DNA of 64,000 nt, taken from NCBI RefSeq assembly GCF_014127105.1, contig NZ_CP059902.1:1645001-1709000 (forward strand). The letters run 5' to 3'. Below, in pieces: positions 35,530 through 43,599 of the stretch (positions are counted from its first letter, which is position 1; each line of letters starts with the position of its first letter). A program made the translations under genes and the position numbers. This DNA is from Devosia sp. MC521. GTDB lineage: Bacteria > Pseudomonadota > Alphaproteobacteria > Rhizobiales > Devosiaceae. The notes below the pieces were generated by a model, which was given only the letters and a program-made list of their open reading frames with translations, made no database searches and had not been told where the DNA came from.

Positions 35530-36750
35530 TTAGAACGGCAGCTGGTTCTGAATGTCAGTCAGGACAGCTTCGGTCGTTGAGTCACCCTGCAAGGCCAGTG
35601 GCATGTACTGGGTGATCAGATTTTCAAAATCGTTGTACTTTTCGTTCAGACGGAACTTGGTCGAGTGCTCAAAAGCGTAGGTGAGCGCCTCGCGTGCGCC
35701 GACGACATCCTTTGCGGCCTCGTCGTACCAGAATTTTTGGGCGTCGAGACGGCCCGGCAGCGCCCGGCCAGCGGTTGCAAGGATTTCGGCAGCTTTCGGG
35801 CCGGTGAGAACGGCGAGAGCCTTAAAAGCCTCATCCTTGTGCTTGCTGGCGGCGGCAACACCCCAGCCAGAACCTGCAGTGATGAAACGAGACGGCCCAT
35901 CGCCACGCGGCAGTGGCGCCACGCCGATTTTGAAATCAACGCTGTCTTTGGTCTGGACCAGCACCCAAGGACCATCGATGTACATCGCTGCTTCACCGGT
36001 CGCAAATCGACCACTCCCAGTGATTGCGCCTGCCCCTGAGGCGAAGACTGGCGACGTCTTGTCGACATTGACGAGATCAACATACTTTCCGACGGCCTCG
36101 ACATAGCCAGGGTTAGCTGCGTCGAACTCATCGGCGTCATTAAGGTATTCGGCGCCCAAAGCGACCGGACCGGCAATGAAGTCAAATGCCTGAGTGGCGT
36201 AACCGTATTTGCCATCGCCGGTAAGCTTGAGCGCGGCATCGCGGAAGTCGTTGAAGGTCCAGTCTGGGGCTGGGGTCGGAATGCCCGCTTCTTCAAAACG
36301 GTCTATATTGTAGTAGACGACCCAAGGGCCAACGTCATAGGGCAGGGCGTATTGCGTATCGCCATGTGAAAGCCCCTCCATAATGGAGCTTTCGTAGAGA
36401 TTGACGTCAAACCCTTCCTTCTCGAAGTATGGATCAAGCGGCTCAAGAATGCCGTAGAAGGTGGGCATGCGCATCGACTGCATGGCGACGATGTCAGCAA
36501 TTTGCCCGGATGAAGCAAGAACGGGCAGGCGCGTCCAATAATCCGTCCAACCCGAGAACTGTGGCGTCACCGTAATATTCGGATACTGTTCGGTGACCAG
36601 TGCTGCAAGGCTTCCGAACAGGGCGCTGTCTTTTTCATCGCCCCACATTTGCCAGGTCAGATTGACCTGTTCCTGACTGTAACTTGGGGCAGCAAACAGG
36701 GATGCACTGGCTAAGGCCGTTGTGGCCAATAAAACAAGATGTCGTCTCAC
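35530..36750 (-). CDS. sugar ABC transporter substrate-binding protein
   Basis: The 406-aa CUT1-type solute-binding protein starts at a GTG at 36750 with GAGGAG upstream, followed by a signal peptide (RRHLVLLATTALASASLF, cleavage near SYSQ). Family features include GDEKDSALF near the start, LPYDVGPWVVYYN, GEAAMYIDGPW and GSGWGVAAASKHKDEA. Starting at 36750 also avoids overlap with the upstream nucleotidyltransferase. It captures the sugar for import. Confidence 0.9.
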   Translation of the reverse strand: MRRHLVLLATTALASASLFAAPSYSQEQVNLTWQMWGDEKDSALFGSLAALVTEQYPNITVTPQFSGWTDYWTRLPVLASSGQIADIVAMQSMRMPTFYGILEPLDPYFEKEGFDVNLYESSIMEGLSHGDTQYALPYDVGPWVVYYNIDRFEEAGIPTPAPDWTFNDFRDAALKLTGDGKYGYATQAFDFIAGPVALGAEYLNDADEFDAANPGYVEAVGKYVDLVNVDKTSPVFASGAGAITGSGRFATGEAAMYIDGPWVLVQTKDSVDFKIGVAPLPRGDGPSRFITAGSGWGVAAASKHKDEAFKALAVLTGPKAAEILATAGRALPGRLDAQKFWYDEAAKDVVGAREALTYAFEHSTKFRLNEKYNDFENLITQYMPLALQGDSTTEAVLTDIQNQLPF

Positions 36751-36766
36751 GATAGTCTCCTCAAGC

Positions 36767-37615
36767 CTACGAAAGATCTCCACGGGCCTCCGGCCGCAGC
36801 TCCACGACTGCGGATGGAAGTTTTCGACCGACCTCGGCCGATATCAGGGTCTCCACATCGTTGATCATGGAGACAATATTTTCGCGTTGGCGATGCCACC
36901 GATCCGGGGCGTTTCCCGGTTCGACAATTTCGACCATGCGTTCAACAAAATGCGGGGGCAGCTGTGGCAGTTCATGGGCCAAGACTAGGTTCCAGCCATC
37001 GCCCGGGAAGTATCGCCGGTTAAAGGCGAACACGACCTGCATGATGGCATTCACCAACTTGCAAGTGATGCCAGCGAGAAACACGAGGTCGAGCCGGATG
37101 ACCTTACTGGTGTAATGGTAATCGCTCTTCCAATAATCCAAGATTTTGCGGTAATGCGTAAAGATCGCGCTACGCAATATCTCCGGAAACACCGCGAGCT
37201 CCATCCTCCAGGATTGCAGCTCTCCGCGGGGATCGTAAGCGATAAGCTGGGTACTGAGGTCTGTTGGGAGCTGATACCCCCAGATCGTCCACTCGAACTG
37301 CTTTTCGACCACTTGTCCGGCCAGCCAACCATTCAGATCACGCCGCACGCCTTGATAGCTGCGCATCCAAATGCCATCCATGCGGGCACCAAGCTTCTGA
37401 AAGCGCCGCTGCTCCAGCAAGAAACGCTGCCATTGTGGGGTTTGCTGCAAGTGCGGACGATAGGCGTCCGAATAGGCGCGGAAATCATAATCCGACAACG
37501 CATCGGCACGCCCTTTACCGTGCGAGCCGGCCAGCGCGACCGCTGCCGCACCGTCTTCCGCCAGATCGGCGATCAGCGGTACCATGACAGCGATAAGTTC
37601 GTCGCGCAGGCTCAT
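36767..37615 (-). CDS. nucleotidyltransferase-fold protein (DUF4037-like)
   Basis: The 282-aa protein has a Pol-beta-type nucleotidyltransferase motif, LAGSHGKGRADALSDYDF near residue 29, with the two aspartates that bind metal. The rest is helical and resembles DUF4037 or MNT-linked accessory regions. It sits between the fucosidase and the substrate-binding protein, 5 bp after the fucosidase stop, so it is part of the sugar operon. Its substrate, a sugar, a nucleotide or an antibiotic, is unknown. Confidence 0.7.
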   Translation of the reverse strand: MSLRDELIAVMVPLIADLAEDGAAAVALAGSHGKGRADALSDYDFRAYSDAYRPHLQQTPQWQRFLLEQRRFQKLGARMDGIWMRSYQGVRRDLNGWLAGQVVEKQFEWTIWGYQLPTDLSTQLIAYDPRGELQSWRMELAVFPEILRSAIFTHYRKILDYWKSDYHYTSKVIRLDLVFLAGITCKLVNAIMQVVFAFNRRYFPGDGWNLVLAHELPQLPPHFVERMVEIVEPGNAPDRWHRQRENIVSMINDVETLISAEVGRKLPSAVVELRPEARGDLS

Positions 37616-37619
37616 TGTC

Positions 37620-38948
37620 TTATGCCTCGTCGTGGAGAATGAGTTCTACGACGGGCGACACCATGTCTGGCTTGAGAACCGGTAGCTCCAAAGTCAGCAT
37701 ATTGGCGCCGACAGCGACGCCGATATTGCTATCAACTTCCGCCTTAGGGTCCAGCCAGTGGATCTCGCTCGCATCGTGCAAGAGCTGGGCATAGCGCACC
37801 TTGCCGCCCAGATTGGCGATGTGAACATGACGGAACGGCCAAGTCTGCAAATGCAGATAGAGCCTGTTACCCTTTTGCGTGAATTTGCAGCCGTTCGGTG
37901 CCTGATATTTGGACGGCCCAGCGCCATAAATGGAGCGGCTATTATAATGCAACCACTCGCCATAGGTCTGAAGCGCAGTGACGGCGCGCTTGTCGAAGGT
38001 GCCACGACCTGTCGGGCCAACATTCATAAGTAGATTGCCGCCGAGAGCAACGGTGTCGACGAGGATATTGATGAGCTGATCAGCATCCTTCCACGTGCTT
38101 TCGTCGCGGTGATAGCCCCAAGAGCCCGAGAAGGTATGGCACACTTCCCAGCGCACCGGGCGGCCATTGATGGTTGGGGCTTCGCGCGGCGTATATTGCT
38201 CCGGGGTCGCCAGATCCTTCGGGAAATTCCCATCGGTTGGCAGGTCGAGACGGTCGCCGACAATAATGTCGGGCTGGAGCTGGCGCACGAGGCCAATGAG
38301 TTCCTCGCTTTCCCAATCAGTCCGACCTTTTCCGGGCATGCCGCGATAGTCGCGATTGGGATAAGAGAAGTCGAACCAGATGACCGAAATTTCACCGAAC
38401 TCTGTCAGGAGCTCAGTCACCTGATTGCGCATGTATTCAGCGTATTTGCGGATGTCGCGGCTCTTGTTCATCTCGAGCGCATCAGGGTGATTGCGCAGCG
38501 CATGAATGCCGTCGATCGGGAATTCCGGATGATGCCAATCGATCAGCGAATAGTAGAAGCCGACCTTTAGGCCTTCGGCACGAAACGCTTCGACATATGG
38601 CTTCAAGAGGTCCTTGCCATATGGAGTGTTGGTCGCCTTGTAGTCCGTAAACTTACTGTCCCAAAGACAGAAGCCTTCGTGGTGCTTGGCAGTCAGCACC
38701 ACATATTTCATCCCCGCTTCACGGGCATGACGTGCCCATTCCTTGGGGTCGTATAGGTCCGGATTAAAATTCTCAAAATACTTGGCGTAGTCTTCGGGCG
38801 ATGTTTCCTCGCGGTTCATGACCCATTCGTGCCGAGCGGGCAGGGCGTATAGACCGAAGTGGATGAACATCCCAAAGCGATCTTCTGAAAACCAGGCCTT
38901 GCCACTTGCGCCATCATCGGCGCGGCTCAGCGTCAGCGAGCTATCCAT
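37620..38948 (-). CDS. alpha-L-fucosidase, GH29 family
   Basis: The 442-aa glycosidase would remove terminal L-fucose. It shows FGMFIHFGLYA near residue 26, TAKHHEGFCLWDSKFTDY, the nucleophile region SVIWFDFSYP and NLLMNVGPTGRGT. There is no signal peptide, so it is cytoplasmic and acts after import by the operon's ABC transporter. I start it at the ATG at 38948 with GGGAGGAA upstream. It is the first gene of the operon, next to a LacI operator. Confidence 0.92.
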   Translation of the reverse strand: MDSSLTLSRADDGASGKAWFSEDRFGMFIHFGLYALPARHEWVMNREETSPEDYAKYFENFNPDLYDPKEWARHAREAGMKYVVLTAKHHEGFCLWDSKFTDYKATNTPYGKDLLKPYVEAFRAEGLKVGFYYSLIDWHHPEFPIDGIHALRNHPDALEMNKSRDIRKYAEYMRNQVTELLTEFGEISVIWFDFSYPNRDYRGMPGKGRTDWESEELIGLVRQLQPDIIVGDRLDLPTDGNFPKDLATPEQYTPREAPTINGRPVRWEVCHTFSGSWGYHRDESTWKDADQLINILVDTVALGGNLLMNVGPTGRGTFDKRAVTALQTYGEWLHYNSRSIYGAGPSKYQAPNGCKFTQKGNRLYLHLQTWPFRHVHIANLGGKVRYAQLLHDASEIHWLDPKAEVDSNIGVAVGANMLTLELPVLKPDMVSPVVELILHDEA

Positions 38949-38965
38949 CAATTCCTCCCAGAAGC

Positions 38966-38985
38966 ATATCGAACCGGTTCGATAT
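38966..38985. promoter_or_regulatory. LacI-family operator O1, fucosidase side
   Basis: ATATCGAACCGGTTCGATAT is a perfect 20-bp palindrome with the central CG common to LacI-family sites. It lies 18 bp upstream of the fucosidase start, where binding would block transcription. Confidence 0.8.
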
Positions 38986-39133
38986 AATAGTTTGCCGAGA
39001 TGTTAACTTTGTCAAGAAGGGTAAGATCAAAAATCGCACGTCACTGAAATGGGGCTTGAAGTCTGGCCGATTTTGCCTAGAAATGCGCAGGAAAGCGGTA
39101 CGTATATCATTCGAAGTTCGCAGCGCTCTAGCA

Positions 39134-39149
39134 ATTGAAACGGTTCGAT
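39134..39149. promoter_or_regulatory. LacI-family operator O2, regulator side
   Basis: ATTGAAACGGTTCGAT matches 14 of 16 positions of the core of the site at 38968-38983. It ends 6 bp before the lacI-type start codon, so it probably mediates autoregulation. The two sites are 168 bp apart, which would allow looping. Confidence 0.65.
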
Positions 39150-39155
39150 AAAAGC

Positions 39156-40163
39156 ATGGCCACGATACGTGACGTTGCCAAAATTGCAGAAGTTTCTGTT
39201 TCCACCGTGTCGCTTGCGTTCAGCAATCCGGGGCGGGTGAGTGCGGCTACCTTGGAGAAAATTCGTGCCGCTGCTGCGACCGTTGGTTATGCGGCTGATC
39301 CGCTGGCGCAGAGTCTGGCGCGCGGCCGTAGTCGTATGATTGGGTTCGTTGTCGGTAATGTCGGTAACCCGTTTTTTGGCGATATACGACGTGAGCTAGA
39401 GAACTACGCACTCACCCATGAGCACTTCGTTTTGGTCACGGATACCTCGGGCCAGCCGGAGCGGGAGCGGGCGCTCATTGAGCATCTTGTCGGGCTCAAA
39501 ATTGCCGGTCTAGCCCTGGCGCCGGCCAGCTCGGGCAAGGATTACGTCGATTTTATCCAATCCCTGAACATTCCCGTGGTTTGTTTTGACCAGAAGATCG
39601 CCGGTCTGGAACGCGACTTTGTGGGCTCGGATAACTTTATGGCCGGCGCGATGCTCACTGAGCATCTTCTACAACTCGGTCACAAGCGCATCGCCTTCAT
39701 AAAAGGACCGGACCATTTCAACACCGCTGCGGAACGCTATCGGGGCTTTGTGCAAACGATGGCCGGAGCGGGCGCTGATGTTAATCCCGCCTATGTGGTG
39801 GATGGCAAATTCACGCGATCTGGCGGCTATGCGGCTGCAATGAACCTCTTGGTGCAATCGCAGCGGCCCACAGCCATAATCGGCGCGAACAATACGGTTG
39901 CGCTGGCGGCCTTGCAGGCTATGCAGGAACTTGGCTTCCGATGCCCGGACGATATTTCGCTGGCAATGATCGACACCGTGCAATGGGCCGACGTAATCAC
40001 GCCGAAGATCACCACCGTGGTTCAGGATTCCGTGCAGCTGGGCAATATCATCGCGCAACGGCTTGTGCATCGCATAACCAAACCAGAGTTTGCAGCAGAG
40101 CCTGCGCAGGACTTTACACTGACACCAAGATTTGTCGCTGGCGCTTCGTGTCGCAAGCTTTAG
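39156..40163 (+). CDS. LacI-family transcriptional regulator
   Basis: The 335-aa repressor begins with the DNA-binding helix-turn-helix MATIRDVAKIAEVSVSTVSL and the hinge helix PLAQSLARGRSRMIGF, followed by a periplasmic-binding-protein-like ligand domain. It diverges from the fucosidase operon, and two related palindromes lie between them, so it very likely controls that operon in response to the imported sugar. The ATG at 39156 is the family start. Confidence 0.92.
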   Translation: MATIRDVAKIAEVSVSTVSLAFSNPGRVSAATLEKIRAAAATVGYAADPLAQSLARGRSRMIGFVVGNVGNPFFGDIRRELENYALTHEHFVLVTDTSGQPERERALIEHLVGLKIAGLALAPASSGKDYVDFIQSLNIPVVCFDQKIAGLERDFVGSDNFMAGAMLTEHLLQLGHKRIAFIKGPDHFNTAAERYRGFVQTMAGAGADVNPAYVVDGKFTRSGGYAAAMNLLVQSQRPTAIIGANNTVALAALQAMQELGFRCPDDISLAMIDTVQWADVITPKITTVVQDSVQLGNIIAQRLVHRITKPEFAAEPAQDFTLTPRFVAGASCRKL

Positions 40164-40341
40164 TGACGGCTCGGTGCAGCAGGCGTCACATGAGCCGTGA
40201 CGGAGCAAGTTAGCCAACCAGTTCGCCTTAGCTTTCTGCGCTGTCATTTGCCAAATCGATGGGATGTCGATCAGAATTCACCAATCAGATTGTTCCATAA
40301 TATATATTATGCGCTATTTTATATAATGTCCCCCTACGGCA

Positions 40342-40346
40342 ATCAG
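40342..40346. repeat. target-site duplication, left copy (ATCAG)
   Basis: ATCAG lies immediately outside the left TGT end and is repeated immediately outside the right ACA end at 61401-61405. Tn7-family transposition makes 5-bp duplications. Confidence 0.9.
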
Positions 40347-40375
40347 TGTCCCCTGCAATGGAATCTGGCACTGGC
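40347..40375. repeat. left terminal repeat and first TnsB-type site
   Basis: It starts TGTCCCCTGCAATGG and ends AATCTGGCACTGGC, the inverted counterpart of the right terminus at 61371-61400. It marks the left end of the transposon. Confidence 0.88.
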
Positions 40376-40380
40376 TGTCA

Positions 40381-40535
40381 TTCAAATCTGGCACTGAGCG
40401 TCTTCGACGGGTTCCCCGCATCGCTGAAGCTATCAGGCGGCGCTGGTGCCTCCCTCGGTTCTCTTCCTCGACACAATCGGAAACCCATCGGGTCGAACTT
40501 CATGTGTGTCCTCTGCTATGGAATTTTGGCACTGG
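40381..40535. repeat. left-end internal TnsB-type sites
   Basis: One site at 40381-40399 (TTCAAATCTGGCACTGAGC) and one at 40507-40535 (begins TGTCCTCTGCTATGG, ends TTTTGGCACTGGC). The second is nearly a full copy of the outer terminus. The spacing, with two close sites and one distant, is like the left end of Tn7. Confidence 0.75.
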
Positions 40536-40600
40536 CTCATGAGCTGCGCTAACGGCCCGTGCTCAGTGCTTGCGGTTAGGTCGGCGAGTCCTGCTTTTCC

Positions 40601-43030
40601 TTAGGCCACGGCTCTGTCGGTTACGTACACGTGCGGAACCCACGGCGCGGTGGTCTCCTCCACCGCCGACCGGCCAATCTCAATGGTAATGAGTCTGTCG
40701 TCCAGGAACGCCGGACTTAGCTCCAGGGCCAGGTAATCAAAAAGGTCCTTCTCGTGCACAGCAATGATGATTTGACGATTCAGCTGTTTGGAGAGCGTAC
40801 GGAGCAACGCCGCAAACTGAGCGATATGAACCTCATCCATGCTCTGGACGGGATCGTCGATCACGAGCCACGGTAAGGTGGGATGGACCGACAGATGGAG
40901 TGACAAAAAGAGCGTCAGCGCAGCGGTATTGAGGTTACCAGCACTTAGCATTGCTCTTGGATTACCGCCCTCGCCACCATCACGATGGATCGTTTTCAAC
41001 ACTGCCTCAACTGGCCCTGTTGATTTAGGGATCGCAAAAGCAGGTATGAAAGGTTCATCGGGCGCCAACCGGACAAAAAGATCCTTCCAAACAGCGTTCA
41101 GGTCTTCGTTGAACACCCGGCGGACAAGGGAGGTGCGTGCGCTAATCGCACGGTTTGACAGTGATCTCGCTACATCAATTCTTCTATCGGCCTCCGCCTT
41201 GCGCCGCTTCAGTTCCGCTAGGCGCGTCCGGACCGCCTCGGCCTGTTTGCGGGCAATGGTAGCTTGGGACGAAGCGGACACCCACCGATCCAGGCTATCG
41301 GTAGCCCTCTTTCTTGCGGCCTGCTTGGCTTCGAGAATCGCCTCACGTGCGGCCAGCCCGTCCAGCAAACGTGCGAAAGCATCCGTCATTGATTCTTGCT
41401 CGGCCAGCGGAGGCGCCCCCAGCTTCTTTGACGTCTCTCGAAGTGTGTTTCGCAATGCATTGACGGTCTCACTCGCGCCCCGCGAGACACGAGTTTGTTC
41501 ACGGACCTCCATGAAGCGCCGGTAGGTCGGGTCCACCTCCTCGCAACTGCCCCTGAGCTGGTCAAGGTGAATGGCTATTTCCAACAAACGAGGATGCTTC
41601 GTCTTTGCCCTGTTAAGGTCGTCTGGGGACAGTCGCCGCGATTTGACAAACTCACGCTCACGTTTGGCCTCGGATACCGCCGAAGTCGTGGTGCGTTTAT
41701 CAACGACCAACGCCTGCAGTCGACCGGAAGCTTCTACCAGACGTGCAATCTTCAGGGAGACGTGCGCTGCCAGATCGCCCTGCCCGGTCCGGCCAAACGC
41801 CTGATCACACACCGGGCAAACATCGTCGTGTATGTGAGGCTGCAACGCCGCCAAAATATTGGCGAGGCTATCAGCGTCTCCGGCAGAGCTCGCTATCTGA
41901 TCGTCGAGCGTGGCCAGTCGTGCTTCGCCCTTCAGTACGGCTTCATCCAACGCCGCTATCTGTAAGGCCTGGCCCGCGTCAGCCGCTAGCAGATCGGCTA
42001 AACGGCCCAGCTCCGTTGTCAATCTCAAGGCCGCTTCAGAACGGACTGTTTCTGGAGAGGCACTGTCCAGCAGTTTTAGCTCAGGGAAATCCTTCTTAAG
42101 CTCGGCGACCACGCTAGTGAGAACTACGCCAACACGGCTGTTCCACTCGACCAACGCCTTAGACAACTCGCTGTATTCTGCCTCAAGCACTGTCAGGTCG
42201 GATTCATGTCCGGATGCGGCGGCCCTACCCCACTGATCACGCATGGCAATGAGATTGCGACGCTCAGTAGCTATTAATTGCAGCTCACTCTGCTCATCAG
42301 TAGCGTAGAGATGGGACCTCAACGCGTCTGGATTATCTCCGTCAAACGTCAGATTTGCGCTGAGTGACTGGGCGTCGGCATGTAGCTGTGTGCTGACAGC
42401 CGTGAGGATGTCGCTTTGACTGCCGATCGCCACCTCTAGCCGCTCAAGTTCGTCTTCTAGGCGTGGGATGTCCTCTCGCGCCCCCCAAAACTCTGGGACG
42501 GGCTCACGCAGGCGCGTTACATTGCCTGCCGGGTAAAGGCCGTCGATTAGCGCGTCGAATTGGTCAAGCCCGAGCAGATCCTTCACAAATTTGGTGAGGG
42601 CGGAATCTGCTTTCTTCTCCTGAGCCTGATAAATATCGAGCAACCTGCCCATTGCGGACTGCGCTAGGTAGCACCGTTCCGAATAGAAATGGGCATGATC
42701 CGCCGAAAGCAGAGGTGTCCCAGAGATGCCCGAATTGGTGACAGCGATGTCGGACGTTCGAATGAGACCGGCGTCTTCGATTTGCAGGCTGATCTTGCCA
42801 GACGTCACGACGGAGCCTGACGACTGATGAAGCAGATTTTTTTCGTAGTCTTGATCAACCCTCGCCAACGCAGCGGAGCGGCCAAGAAGACCGATTTCGA
42901 TAGCTGAAAGGAGGCTGGTCTTCCCTGCCCCGTTGGGGCCGTGAATAAGGATAACCGGTGCATCAAGGCCGACAGTGATGCTACCGTTGATGCTTCGGAA
43001 GTTCTCAATCGTTATGGATTTCAGTCGCAT
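40601..43030 (-). CDS. Rad50/SbcC-like zinc-hook ATPase of the candidate defence operon
   Basis: The 809-aa protein is an SMC-type ABC ATPase. The N-terminus MRLKSITIENFRSINGSITV leads into Walker A GPNGAGKTS (31-39). Long coiled coils flank a CPVC zinc-hook motif near residue 405. The C-terminal half has the signature region AMLSAGNLNTAALTL and Walker B WLVIDDPVQSMD near 720, followed by IIIAVHEKDLFDYLAL. Such ATPases sense or tether DNA ends. No Mre11-like nuclease is encoded beside it. Its start overlaps the previous stop (TGATG). It is last in the operon, about 250 bp from the transposon's left end. Confidence 0.85.
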   Translation of the reverse strand: MRLKSITIENFRSINGSITVGLDAPVILIHGPNGAGKTSLLSAIEIGLLGRSAALARVDQDYEKNLLHQSSGSVVTSGKISLQIEDAGLIRTSDIAVTNSGISGTPLLSADHAHFYSERCYLAQSAMGRLLDIYQAQEKKADSALTKFVKDLLGLDQFDALIDGLYPAGNVTRLREPVPEFWGAREDIPRLEDELERLEVAIGSQSDILTAVSTQLHADAQSLSANLTFDGDNPDALRSHLYATDEQSELQLIATERRNLIAMRDQWGRAAASGHESDLTVLEAEYSELSKALVEWNSRVGVVLTSVVAELKKDFPELKLLDSASPETVRSEAALRLTTELGRLADLLAADAGQALQIAALDEAVLKGEARLATLDDQIASSAGDADSLANILAALQPHIHDDVCPVCDQAFGRTGQGDLAAHVSLKIARLVEASGRLQALVVDKRTTTSAVSEAKREREFVKSRRLSPDDLNRAKTKHPRLLEIAIHLDQLRGSCEEVDPTYRRFMEVREQTRVSRGASETVNALRNTLRETSKKLGAPPLAEQESMTDAFARLLDGLAAREAILEAKQAARKRATDSLDRWVSASSQATIARKQAEAVRTRLAELKRRKAEADRRIDVARSLSNRAISARTSLVRRVFNEDLNAVWKDLFVRLAPDEPFIPAFAIPKSTGPVEAVLKTIHRDGGEGGNPRAMLSAGNLNTAALTLFLSLHLSVHPTLPWLVIDDPVQSMDEVHIAQFAALLRTLSKQLNRQIIIAVHEKDLFDYLALELSPAFLDDRLITIEIGRSAVEETTAPWVPHVYVTDRAVA

Positions 43031-43599
43031 CAGACGTCCTCTTCATCATCAGGATCGTCTGAGAACGGTGCTGATACAAGGTCAAACAATAGCTGCTTGA
43101 CCTCCTCAGTCCCATTCGCAGCCTCTTCTAGGAAACGGAGGGCCAAGGGGTCTTCATCGTCAGTCAGGTCCATCAAGCCGACGATATCGGTTATAGGTGA
43201 TTTTAGAGGTGGAAGCTCCAGAGGAAGCAGCACTGCGATACGCTGTTTGATCTCGTCTTCCGATGCCCCCCCATCTGTAACCAACACCCTACAAACGCTC
43301 GCCATCGCATCCAACGTCTTGGTTGTCGGCCTTGTGCCCGTGAGAACCAGGGTCAAGGGCCGCACCGAGGAAACCGCATCTAGGGCCCTCGCCAAACCCT
43401 CGATCTGGCTCAAGATTTTAGCATCGCTCGTTTCGGTTGTGTCCGAGACGACGACCAAATCCGAGCTCCGATCGGTACCAACGACGGCGGCGGAGAAGTT
43501 GAACGAGATCCCTGCAACCGACAGGGGCATTCGCAAAGATTTGTAATCTGCCTTCTCAAGCACCTGAACGATGCGGTCTGTTGGGACGGTGAAGCTCAC
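43030..43599 (-). CDS. 189-aa protein of unknown function in the defence operon
   Basis: I do not recognise a family. The protein has an alpha/beta pattern with hydrophobic strands (SDLVVVSD, RPLTLVLTG, CRVLVTDGG), suggesting a Rossmann-like or nuclease-like fold, and ends in a very acidic tail (SDDPDDEEDV). It begins with GTG overlapping the SIR2-like gene stop (GTGA) and ends overlapping the zinc-hook ATPase start by one base. This tight coupling suggests it forms a complex with one or both neighbours, perhaps as an adaptor. Confidence 0.65.
   Translation of the reverse strand: MSFTVPTDRIVQVLEKADYKSLRMPLSVAGISFNFSAAVVGTDRSSDLVVVSDTTETSDAKILSQIEGLARALDAVSSVRPLTLVLTGTRPTTKTLDAMASVCRVLVTDGGASEDEIKQRIAVLLPLELPPLKSPITDIVGLMDLTDDEDPLALRFLEEAANGTEEVKQLLFDLVSAPFSDDPDDEEDV

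Noticed and set aside
40327..40346. Alternative left border at the first TGTCCCC
   Set aside because: The 5 bp before it (TATAA) do not match the right flank (ATCAG), while those before 40347 do.
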